Origin: Methylococcaceae bacterium UBA975 | GTDB lineage: Bacteria > Pseudomonadota > Gammaproteobacteria > Methylococcales > Cycloclasticaceae | Length of the DNA: 64,000 bases | Reading direction: 5' to 3' | Assembly (NCBI GenBank): GCA_002292375.1 | Contig: DBBV01000018.1 | Coordinates: 179,072-243,071, forward strand | Part shown: positions 27,238 through 34,461 of the stretch, piece after piece | Layout: every line of letters begins with the position of its first letter | Position numbering within the stretch: position 1 is the first letter of the stretch | Made by a program: the position numbers and the translations under genes | Notes under the pieces: generated by a model | The model's input: only the letters and a program-made list of their open reading frames with translations | What the model was told of the DNA's origin: nothing | Database searches by the model: none

Positions 27238-28680
27238 ATGCCAGACACCGATTACATAACACCCGCGCTTTATATTGATGGCGAATGGATTACTGAAGCT
27301 GACCGCTATGGCGATGTTTTAAACCCAGCCACAGATGAGGTGTTGGCTAAATACCCGATTGCCAATACTCAGCAAATTGACCGTGCATTAGCATCGGCTC
27401 AAACAGGGTTTGAGGTATGGAAAAAAACCAGTTATGACGAACGGATTGCCATTATGAATGCCGCCGCAGCGATTATTCGTCAAAATGCTGAGCATACTGC
27501 CCGTTGCATGACAATGGAGCACGGTAAACCCTTAGCCGACTCACGCGGTGAAGTAGAAAACTGTGCCACTTTGCTAGAGTGGTCTGCTAAAGCAGCGGCT
27601 GATTATGCGGATAGACCGCTAAATGATATGCCTGGCTTTGCCGCAAGAACCGTGCGTAAAGAACCGATCGGCCCAGTGGCCGCATTTCCCGCATGGAATT
27701 TCCCTGCTTCCTTAGCCACCCGTAAAATGGCATCGGCCATTGCTGTGGGGTGTTCAATGATTGTTAAGCCCGCAAAAGAAACCCCAGTATCATTTATGGC
27801 GGTGGTTCAGGCTTTACACGAGGCAGGTTTACCTAAAGGCGTGGTTAATATTTTAATGGGCGATTCAGCTGAAATCAGCAAACGCCTAATCGAATCGCCG
27901 ATCATTAAAAAAATCTCCTTTACTGGCTCAACACCGGTTGGCCAACAACTCGCTGCGCTAGCAGGTCAATACGCCAAGCCATGCGTTATGGAGCTAGGTG
28001 GTCATGCACCTGTGGTGATTTTTGATGATGCGAATATCAAAAAAGCAGTTAGCTTATCGGCTACGACGAAAAGCCGCAATACCGGGCAAGTCTGCATTTC
28101 ACCAACGCGCTTCTTTATTCAAGACGGTGTGTACGATGAATTTACCAAAGGCTTTACCGAGACCTTTGCCGCTATCCGTGTGGGCAATGGCTTAGACGAG
28201 GGTATTCAAATGGGGCCGTTAGCAAACCCACGTCGAATTGGTGACATTGACGCTTTAGTTAAAGATGCATTATCAAAAGGTGCTACCTTGCTAACCGGAG
28301 GCCATCGACTTGATCGTGCAGGTAATTTCTACGCCCCAACGGTATTGGCTGATGTGCCCGATAACGCACGGATCATGCAAGAAGAACCGTTTGGACCGAT
28401 TGCCGTTTTAAATCGCTTTAGCGACTATGACGAAGCGATAAGCAAAGCCAATAGTACCGATTTTGCACTGGCCTCATACGCCTTTACTGGTTCACAACAA
28501 ACGGCAGATAAGTTAGCCGACGATTTGGACTCTGGAAAAGTGGGTATCAACGGGTTCCCCGTGGTCTTTTTAGACTCACCCTTGGGTGGTCGCCGTCAAT
28601 CCGGTTATGGCAGTGAAGGCGGCTACGAAGGACTGGATGCGTACCGAATTGTTAAATTTGTCAGCCAAAGTGACTTTTAA
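27238..28680 (+). CDS. NAD(P)-dependent aldehyde dehydrogenase (ChnE-type oxo-acid or succinate-semialdehyde dehydrogenase)
   Basis: A 480-residue aldehyde dehydrogenase with a complete active site: Asn154 in PAWNFP, Glu252 in MELGGHAP and Cys286 in NTGQVCISP. It resembles the succinate-semialdehyde dehydrogenase group, which contains ChnE, the 6-oxohexanoate dehydrogenase of cyclohexanol breakdown. Adjacent genes for an alcohol dehydrogenase and lactone hydrolase make oxidation of an omega-oxo acid to a dicarboxylic acid the best fit. AGGAG is present 10 bp upstream of the ATG. Confidence 0.87.
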   Translation: MPDTDYITPALYIDGEWITEADRYGDVLNPATDEVLAKYPIANTQQIDRALASAQTGFEVWKKTSYDERIAIMNAAAAIIRQNAEHTARCMTMEHGKPLADSRGEVENCATLLEWSAKAAADYADRPLNDMPGFAARTVRKEPIGPVAAFPAWNFPASLATRKMASAIAVGCSMIVKPAKETPVSFMAVVQALHEAGLPKGVVNILMGDSAEISKRLIESPIIKKISFTGSTPVGQQLAALAGQYAKPCVMELGGHAPVVIFDDANIKKAVSLSATTKSRNTGQVCISPTRFFIQDGVYDEFTKGFTETFAAIRVGNGLDEGIQMGPLANPRRIGDIDALVKDALSKGATLLTGGHRLDRAGNFYAPTVLADVPDNARIMQEEPFGPIAVLNRFSDYDEAISKANSTDFALASYAFTGSQQTADKLADDLDSGKVGINGFPVVFLDSPLGGRRQSGYGSEGGYEGLDAYRIVKFVSQSDF

Positions 28681-28706
28681 AAAGTGACGTCTAATAGGAG
28701 AAATAA

Positions 28707-29762
28707 ATGAAATGTCAGTCGTTAAATGAATTTGGTGGTGCTTTAATCGCTGAAGATCGCCCAGACTTGTCGGTATCCGGCAGCGAAGTAGTATTACGCG
28801 TTACCGCCAACGGTGTGTGTCACAGTGACTTACATATCCAAGAAGGTTGTTATAACTTGGGTGGTGGTCAAAAATTAAGTTTTGCCGATCGTGGTATGAA
28901 GTTACCATTAGTCATGGGCCATGAGCCCGTTGGTATGGTTGTAGCGGCCGGTGACGAGGCCGGTGAACTGGACGCGAGTAAAAACTATGTCGTTTACCCT
29001 TGGCAAGGCTGTGGTGACTGTCATCAATGTAAAGATGGCCGTGAAAACTACTGTGTCGCGCCGAGATACGTAGGCATGCACATTGATGGCGGTTATGCTG
29101 ACCATTTAAAAATTCCGCACCCACGTTACTTGTTTGATATTGGCACGATGGCACCCGAAATTGCCGCACCGTTAGCCTGTTCAGGTTTAACCACCTATTC
29201 AGCGCTTAAAAAGGTAGAAGACACGCTTAAAAAAGCCCCTGTGGTTATTATCGGTGTGGGCGGTTTAGGCTTAATGGCTGTAGGTCTGGTTAAAGCCATG
29301 GGTGGTTTGCCCCCCGTCGTTGTTGATCTTGACCCAGTTAAACGCGAAGCTGCACTTAAAGCCGGTGCACAAGCCGCCATTGACGGCGCAGCGACGGATG
29401 CAGTTGCGCAAGTGCAAAAAGCGGTTGGTGGCACCGGTGTATTAGCGACAATTGATTTAGTTGGCGCAGAAAGCACTGCCTCGCTAGCGTTTGACGCCAT
29501 CGCCAAAGGCGGCAAAATGGTGATTGTGGGCTTATTTGGTGGTTCAGCACCTTGGGCTTTACCGTTTATACCGGTTAAAGCGGTTACCATCATGGGTAGC
29601 TACGTGGGCAGCCTCGCCGAATTTGCCGAATTAATGGATTTAGCGCACAAAGGCTTAGTACCGGCGTTACCAACAAAAACTTACCCACTTGATTCAGCAA
29701 ACGATATTCTGCATCAGTTAGAACAAGGCAGGGTAGTCGGGCGCGCAGTTTTAACCCCATAG
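28707..29762 (+). CDS. Zinc-dependent alcohol dehydrogenase (ChnD-type hydroxy-acid dehydrogenase)
   Basis: A 351-residue medium-chain dehydrogenase. Catalytic zinc ligands are Cys38 (GVCHSD) and the GHEPVG motif at 71-76; the structural zinc loop is C102-C105-C108-C116; the Rossmann motif is GVGGLGLMA. Length and features match ChnD, the 6-hydroxyhexanoate dehydrogenase that follows lactone opening. It follows the aldehyde dehydrogenase by 26 bp with a TAGGAGA ribosome site and ends the operon just before a strong terminator. The chain length of the hydroxy acid cannot be read from sequence. Confidence 0.87.
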   Translation: MKCQSLNEFGGALIAEDRPDLSVSGSEVVLRVTANGVCHSDLHIQEGCYNLGGGQKLSFADRGMKLPLVMGHEPVGMVVAAGDEAGELDASKNYVVYPWQGCGDCHQCKDGRENYCVAPRYVGMHIDGGYADHLKIPHPRYLFDIGTMAPEIAAPLACSGLTTYSALKKVEDTLKKAPVVIIGVGGLGLMAVGLVKAMGGLPPVVVDLDPVKREAALKAGAQAAIDGAATDAVAQVQKAVGGTGVLATIDLVGAESTASLAFDAIAKGGKMVIVGLFGGSAPWALPFIPVKAVTIMGSYVGSLAEFAELMDLAHKGLVPALPTKTYPLDSANDILHQLEQGRVVGRAVLTP

Positions 29763-29778
29763 TCGCTCTGTACTAAAC

Positions 29779-29816
29779 AAAAGGATCAATGGGCTTGGCT
29801 CGTTGATCCTTTTTTT
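29779..29816 (+). terminator. Rho-independent terminator of the chn-like operon
   Basis: An 11-bp perfect stem, AAAAGGATCAA (29779-29789) with TTGATCCTTTT (29803-29813), a 13-nt loop and a T-run to 29816. It begins 17 bp after the alcohol dehydrogenase stop, so the operon transcript ends here. Confidence 0.92.
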
Positions 29817-29860
29817 ATGAGGGTAGGGCGGTTCGCTGTCTGTGCGATAAACTAAGACGT

Positions 29861-30259
29861 TTAGCCGTATATTACCGGGCTGACAAACGGCCACAACCAT
29901 ACAATAAAACCGGCCATTGCCAAACACCAAATGACGATAATAACGGCAGCCGCTAGATGGTTGCTAGGCAGTTCGGTAACCTGCTTTAGTGCCAAGGCCT
30001 GACAGTCTAGCCACACCATTTGAGGAATAAGGCGAATACAGAGCCAAATTCCTAACGGCAACAAAATAAGGTCGTCCAGGTAACCTATCAACGGAATGAA
30101 ATCAGGTATTAAATCTATTGGGCTTAAAGCATAGGCAACCACCAAACCAATCATTAGTTTTACAACTATTGGCGTCCTGGGGTCGCGTGCTGAAAAATAC
30201 AGCGCATAGGTGTTTGTTTTTAAGGTTTTTGCCCATCTCTTCAGTGTTTCAATTGGCAT
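29861..30259 (-). CDS. DUF1232 (YkvA-like) small membrane protein
   Basis: A 132-residue protein with the DUF1232 core: DPRTPIVVKLMIGLVVAYALSPIDLIPDF-type sequence followed by IPLIGYLDDLILLPLGIW (about 27-72). The family is widespread and has no established biochemical function. Two or three hydrophobic segments, including one near the C-terminus, indicate inner-membrane location. It stands alone, convergent with the chn-like operon whose terminator lies 45 bp away. Confidence 0.85.
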   Translation of the reverse strand: MPIETLKRWAKTLKTNTYALYFSARDPRTPIVVKLMIGLVVAYALSPIDLIPDFIPLIGYLDDLILLPLGIWLCIRLIPQMVWLDCQALALKQVTELPSNHLAAAVIIVIWCLAMAGFIVWLWPFVSPVIYG

Positions 30260-30400
30260 ACGGACTCACTTGATTACTTAGCTTTATATTACTTAGCCTT
30301 CTATCATAAGGCAGAGGCGCTTTTTGTGCGATGGACTAATTGGCTGTTTAGTGGGGCAGGAAAGGGTGCGGCAGAATCGAAAATAAATTGAGTCTAGCCC

Positions 30401-30425
30401 TATGTTCTATGTTCTATGTTCTATG
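30401..30425. repeat. Heptanucleotide tandem repeat
   Basis: The unit TATGTTC occurs three times in a row followed by TATG. The last copy covers the stop codon of the minus-strand methyltransferase-like gene (stop at 30421-30423). Slippage here would mainly change 3' untranslated length, not the protein. Confidence 0.8.
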
Positions 30426-31104
30426 GTGTATCACCGTATATTTCTAGCATATCAGGGCGTTCCGTACAGTAATAATGTACCCAAATATAAACATGGTTAA
30501 ATAAGGCCGCAACAATGGCTGCTTTTGATAGCAGTAATAACCCGGGTAAATAAAGCACCATAAGACCAACGACATACATGCCATTATCGGTGTATTTAAA
30601 AATCCCTTGCTTAACAAATGGCTCACGATAGTGTTTATCAAAGTGATCCATGCCGTAAGCCCGTTTAATCGTAAAGTATTTTTTTACCGAGTAAGCTAAA
30701 AAGAGAACCAAGGGCGTTATGACTACGACTAAAGCGTAAGCAATCATTGGGTGTATCGCTAGGCTGTCTTTACTACTATAGGCCAGAATACTTATTGTAA
30801 TGAGCCGACTGACAAACAGTAATGAAAACCCAATCGCATAGCGTTTAAATGCTCGATCTAACCCGAAGGATTTAGTAAAACTGTGCTGGTAAAGCTCAAG
30901 CCGCCAAACTAACCAAACATACACTTGATGAAGAATAGGAACGGTAATGGCCAAGCAGAACCACGTTTTGGTCGTTAGGCCCCATACATGACCGACTAAT
31001 AACTCAGGGTTAGTCTCTAGGTAGAGTTTGATAATAAAGAGTAGGGCGATTAACACAAGCACATGCCAGAACTGGTATTTAAATATTTTTTTAGCGTTAT
31101 GCAT
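30421..31104 (-). CDS. Multi-pass membrane protein resembling PEMT/ICMT phospholipid methyltransferases
   Basis: A 227-residue protein with five or six hydrophobic segments (roughly 14-30, 45-62, 88-106, 119-140, 172-190, 193-208). The C-terminal part has the layout of integral-membrane methyltransferases: GIFKYTDNGMYVVG (about 164-177) in place of the usual G-x-Y-R-x-x-R-N-P-x-Y, then HYYCTERPDMLEIYG at the end. The latter recalls eukaryotic-type phosphatidylethanolamine N-methyltransferases. Role would be lipid head-group methylation with S-adenosylmethionine, but this rests on motif memory. No clear ribosome site precedes the ATG. Neighbours give no further clue. Confidence 0.6.
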   Translation of the reverse strand: MHNAKKIFKYQFWHVLVLIALLFIIKLYLETNPELLVGHVWGLTTKTWFCLAITVPILHQVYVWLVWRLELYQHSFTKSFGLDRAFKRYAIGFSLLFVSRLITISILAYSSKDSLAIHPMIAYALVVVITPLVLFLAYSVKKYFTIKRAYGMDHFDKHYREPFVKQGIFKYTDNGMYVVGLMVLYLPGLLLLSKAAIVAALFNHVYIWVHYYCTERPDMLEIYGDTP

Positions 31105-31169
31105 CAGTCGAACTGGCGCCTTCCATTCGTATTAACCATGGGTTTAACACGGTTTAAATTAAGGCCTTA

Positions 31170-32561
31170 TCACTTTGTGTTAACTCGGTTTCGCCCTGCC
31201 TGTTTAGCGCGGTACATACGACTGTCAGCCGTTTCAACTAAAGATTCATAGGTTTCTCCATCAGGACCGTATTGTGCAATACCGGCACTTATCGTAAACC
31301 GTATACGAGCGTCACTAACCGTAATAACTTCTTTTTCAGTGAGTTGCCGTAGGCGCTCAGATACAATCACGGCACCTGTGAGCGGGGTATCCAGTAAGAT
31401 AAGCGCAAACTCCTCGCCGCCGATGCGTCCAACTAAATCGATCGGGCGCAAGGTTCTTTTTACGAGGGAAACAAACGCTTTAAGTACCTCATCCCCTGCC
31501 TTATGGCCATAGTTATCATTGATCTGTTTGAAGTTATCGAGATCGATCGCGACGATTGATAGAGGTGATCCGGTGCGTTTGCTGCGTGTAACTTCCATTA
31601 CCCCTAGGGCTTCAAATTCACGCCGGTTAGCGCAACCTGTAAGCGAATCGGTTGCTGCTAAAACCTCGAGCGCTTGGTGTGCGTTTTGAAGTTTAAGCAA
31701 AGCCTCGTCGGCACGTACTTTTTCTGCCTGGATCTGTGCTAGCAGTTCAGCCTGACTGTAAACCCGGGTAAATGATCCAGTGGTCAGAAACGCTTGGATC
31801 ACACCATAGCTTATCACCATAAAACCGGTCGCAAAAATTGCGTGAGCCAGCCACCATATATGATCCCAAACCGATCCCAGTAAGAAAGCGATAGAGGATT
31901 GGGTGAAAATAATCACCGACAAGGCATAAACCATCATCAGGCTCGAACGAATGCGGCGAAGTAAAATAACCAATGCACAACTAATCATAATCAGCATAGC
32001 GGTTATTTCCATCACCCATCGTGACAAGCTTGCCCATGGTGAGAAGGCCAATTGATAGACAATAACGTCAATAACCACGAATGTACCAAGCCAGATTAAC
32101 CAAAATCTTTGAGGGCGCGCTTGCAAGTCTGAGTGTGCTTGCCACCGGTAAGCCATTAAGCCGGCCAGTAAACAAGCCCCCATCACCAGCCGGGATGCCG
32201 GACCATATAAAACAAACAACATAAGGTGATCGTGCGAAAAGCGCGTAAATACACCATGCATACCGTAGATAACGGTAAACCCAATAAAGCCAAGCGTAAG
32301 CCAGCGTAAAAAGGGTTCTTTGTTATGTAGGTAACAACGGTACGTAACATAGGCGATAAAACCGCTTTGTAACATCGAGATGCCAATGGCAATTTCGTGC
32401 AGCCCATGTTGTTTAAAGCGAAGCGCCGCGTCCTGAAAGTAATACAGGTAGGCAATTGTAAAAAAAGGGGTTAAGCCTGCTAGTATCAGGATCAACAATG
32501 CGTACCCTTTAGACAGGGCGCGGACGAAACCTGGTGACTCAGTGTGACTGGATAATGTCAT
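31170..32561 (-). CDS. Membrane-bound diguanylate cyclase (GGDEF)
   Basis: A 463-residue protein: about eight hydrophobic segments over residues 15-270, a short coiled linker (about 270-300) and a C-terminal GGDEF domain. The active-site motif is GGEEF at 381-385, and the product-inhibition I-site RPID lies five residues upstream (372-375), so it should make cyclic di-GMP and be feedback inhibited. DNFKQINDNYGHKAGD is the standard substrate-binding stretch. The membrane part is a sensor of unknown ligand. Its 5' leader contains two abutting stem-loops (32595-32660). Confidence 0.9.
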   Translation of the reverse strand: MTLSSHTESPGFVRALSKGYALLILILAGLTPFFTIAYLYYFQDAALRFKQHGLHEIAIGISMLQSGFIAYVTYRCYLHNKEPFLRWLTLGFIGFTVIYGMHGVFTRFSHDHLMLFVLYGPASRLVMGACLLAGLMAYRWQAHSDLQARPQRFWLIWLGTFVVIDVIVYQLAFSPWASLSRWVMEITAMLIMISCALVILLRRIRSSLMMVYALSVIIFTQSSIAFLLGSVWDHIWWLAHAIFATGFMVISYGVIQAFLTTGSFTRVYSQAELLAQIQAEKVRADEALLKLQNAHQALEVLAATDSLTGCANRREFEALGVMEVTRSKRTGSPLSIVAIDLDNFKQINDNYGHKAGDEVLKAFVSLVKRTLRPIDLVGRIGGEEFALILLDTPLTGAVIVSERLRQLTEKEVITVSDARIRFTISAGIAQYGPDGETYESLVETADSRMYRAKQAGRNRVNTK

Positions 32562-32594
32562 GTTATTAGCGTTACAGGTATTTGAGCGATTTCC

Positions 32595-32660
32595 GCAAAA
32601 AGAGCAACTATCCTAAGCTATTTTTGCTTTTGGCCGAAGAGTTTTTACTCTAAGCCAAAA
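32595..32660. repeat. Two abutting stem-loops upstream of the diguanylate cyclase gene
   Basis: First element 32595-32627: GCAAAAA pairs with TTTTTGC, with inner AGC/GCT. Second element 32628-32660: TTTTGGC pairs with GCCAAAA and, inside, AGAGT pairs with ACTCT around a TTTT loop. Each is 33 nt and they touch without spacer. They lie 34 bp before the cyclase start and 40 bp after the stop of the gene at 32701, both on the - strand. They may be a structured leader or a read-through terminator; no long T-run follows on either strand. Confidence 0.6.
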
Positions 32661-32700
32661 TACAAGAGTCTCATAGAACTTTTTTATGTTCTGACGGACG

Positions 32701-33234
32701 CTAGTCAATATCCAGCAAAACCCTTACCCATTTAGGTAACAGCTTTCCTATATTTCTCAATTGCCTTTTAATTTCTTCTGGATCTGGCCAATCAGCACCC
32801 AGTTCTTTAAAGAACTTGGCTAAAATAAAAAATAATAACCAGATGAGCCAGAAGGGTAACGTTAAGGGTAGCCCAAGCGTCTTTAGGAGCTCTTTGACTA
32901 AATTAGTCGGGGTACTAATGGCACCTCCAACCGTATGGGTTACTGATTTTGTGGTCGGACCACAAGCTTTGTAGTCTGAGTTGCTGGCAACTTCAGTTAA
33001 CGGGCACTCCATCGTTCCTTCTACTAGAATTTCAGTACCGTCAGGTGCCGATAAGGTAATGCGGTCACCAGACATTTGAACAATATTAATATCCCCAACC
33101 GGGTTCCCCGAACTGGTAAGGCTACCATTGATCCTAAAGCGAACAGCACACGGATGCGTTACATGGGCTACTTTAAACTGGATTTGCCCTGTAGCACCTA
33201 CGCTGATAATGATATCAAAATCACAATCTGCCAT
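32701..33234 (-). CDS. Hypothetical protein with one C-terminal-half membrane segment
   Basis: A 177-residue protein that I do not recognise. The first 110 residues look like a beta-rich soluble domain with scattered Cys (4, 29, 77, 90) and no signal peptide. A strongly hydrophobic segment LPLTLPFWLIWLLFFILAKF lies at about 122-141, followed by a charged tail. A good ribosome site, GGAGG, stands 7 bp before the ATG, so the gene is likely real. It is the first of several small orphan genes on the same strand; no function can be assigned. Confidence 0.65.
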   Translation of the reverse strand: MADCDFDIIISVGATGQIQFKVAHVTHPCAVRFRINGSLTSSGNPVGDINIVQMSGDRITLSAPDGTEILVEGTMECPLTEVASNSDYKACGPTTKSVTHTVGGAISTPTNLVKELLKTLGLPLTLPFWLIWLLFFILAKFFKELGADWPDPEEIKRQLRNIGKLLPKWVRVLLDID

Positions 33235-33343
33235 TTTTACACCTCCATATATAAACCCGGCCTAGATTAAGCGAGCTAAGTTAGGTTAATTGATACTGAC
33301 GCGTTTTTTCGCCTGCACAACAACTAGAATAAGGTGTTATTTT

Positions 33344-33580
33344 TTAGTCAATCTCTCCACAAGGTTGACCATCACCGCACCCCCATGAAAAAAAACAAAG
33401 ACCAATTTTTTCGTTTGTACCGCAAACCCTCTCCGTAAACCAAGAACATGTAGTCCAACACTGGTCTCCAGACTGATCCGTTTCATTATCATTCGCCATA
33501 TTGACAGCGATGATGGCAATAACGATTAGCACTGCTCCAATAATCCAACCAATATAACCTTGCTGTTTTAATTTTTTCAT
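33344..33580 (-). CDS. Small membrane-anchored Cys-rich peptide
   Basis: A 78-residue protein with a short basic start (KKLKQQG), one hydrophobic segment (about 10-27) and an outside-facing tail rich in cysteine: Cys at about 41, 45, 53, 62, 68 and 74. The arrangement suggests a periplasmic domain held by disulphide bonds or by metal. A very strong ribosome site, AAGGAGGG, lies 6 bp before the ATG. I do not recognise the family. Small size, Cys content and orphan neighbours also allow a secreted-peptide role, but nothing here proves that. Confidence 0.6.
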   Translation of the reverse strand: MKKLKQQGYIGWIIGAVLIVIAIIAVNMANDNETDQSGDQCWTTCSWFTERVCGTNEKIGLCFFSWGCGDGQPCGEID

Positions 33581-33621
33581 ATCATCCCTCCTTGGGTATT
33601 TTAAAAATTATTCAATATTTA

Positions 33622-33819
33622 TTAAGGTATTGCTGAAGCTATAAACACATTAATTAATTTATAAGGAACATAACAAGTTATATAAGATGCCGATGCCTTT
33701 ATTTTGACTTGCTTGATAGGCTTATTAGCGGGAAAGGGCAGAGCGAAGTCGATGCGTAAGAGCTTACTGATGTAGCGGTAGTTTTTAGGCTTTATCTCCA
33801 TGCCATTGATTCCTTTCAA
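33622..33819 (-). CDS. Short hypothetical protein (doubtful)
   Basis: A 65-residue reading frame with an AAAGGA ribosome-like site 6 bp before its ATG. Composition is basic with no recognisable domain, signal or membrane helix. If it is not a gene, then 33581-33984 is a roughly 400-bp stretch in which I see nothing else. It may equally be a remnant of a longer gene. Confidence 0.3.
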   Translation of the reverse strand: MKGINGMEIKPKNYRYISKLLRIDFALPFPANKPIKQVKIKASASYITCYVPYKLINVFIASAIP

Positions 33820-33984
33820 TTTGTTTTTAGCTGAGCTTACTACTAAATAATCCTAAGCAAAAGGATTAATTTTTTTATGCCAAATGAGTTGTATTAACCA
33901 ACTTTTGTAACAATCTGAAATTGTCAAAATCAATCGAGTCAGGCCCTATTGATTTCTATTGATTACGCAAACTGCAGAAACCTA

Positions 33985-34233
33985 TTATGAACTCTTATCT
34001 TCAGCTTTCTTAACGCGTATTGTATTTCCACCAACTTCTTTATTATTGAGGTTTTTTAGAGCAGCCTTTGCTTCACCTGGTTTTGGCATTTCTACAAACC
34101 CAAAGCCTTTAGACTCGTTACTAACGGGATCAATCACTAAACGACATGATTGAACGTTACCAAAAGTTTGAAATAAAGCGTTCAATTCTTTCTCTGTAGT
34201 TGAACGAGCTAAGTTGCGTACTAATATTTTCAT
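33985..34233 (-). CDS. RRM-domain RNA-binding protein
   Basis: An 82-residue protein that is almost entirely one RNA recognition motif. RNP2 is ILVRNL (3-8) and RNP1 is KGFGFVEM (42-49). A few basic and polar residues follow. Such single-RRM proteins occur in many marine bacteria and cyanobacteria, often linked to cold adaptation or RNA localisation; its targets are unknown. AGGGG lies 6 bp before the ATG. It is probably transcribed alone. Confidence 0.88.
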   Translation of the reverse strand: MKILVRNLARSTTEKELNALFQTFGNVQSCRLVIDPVSNESKGFGFVEMPKPGEAKAALKNLNNKEVGGNTIRVKKAEDKSS

Positions 34234-34361
34234 ATATCCCCTAATATTTTTAGTAATTGTCGACAGAATTACGCTGCATAGCTATTGTTAAGGAGAACAG
34301 AAATTCCCGCTATTCCCTTACTCATACCGCAAAATAAAAACGGGCACTAGCACGGTCTATA

Positions 34362-34400
34362 ATTCCCTGTAATACGGATAACCAAGCGCAAACAGGGAAT
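34362..34400. repeat. 9-bp inverted repeat between the RRM gene and gor
   Basis: ATTCCCTGT (34362-34370) and ACAGGGAAT (34392-34400) are exact reverse complements separated by 21 nt. They lie in the 228-bp gap upstream of the RRM gene and downstream of gor, both on the - strand. No T-run follows, so a protein site or weak hairpin is more likely than a terminator. Confidence 0.45.
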
Positions 34401-34461
34401 CGTTTGTGTCTTTTCTAGCCAAGTCTAACGCAGAGCATTGTTTAGTACCAGAAAACCGCTT

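Noticed and set aside
29195..29593. 132-codon - strand frame within the alcohol dehydrogenase gene
   Set aside because: Low-complexity Ala/Thr/Pro-rich translation typical of an antisense shadow; the + strand gene has complete zinc and NAD motifs.
32595..32660. c-di-GMP (GEMM) riboswitch
   Set aside because: The stem-loops lack the conserved GEMM core as I remember it; recorded only as structured repeats.
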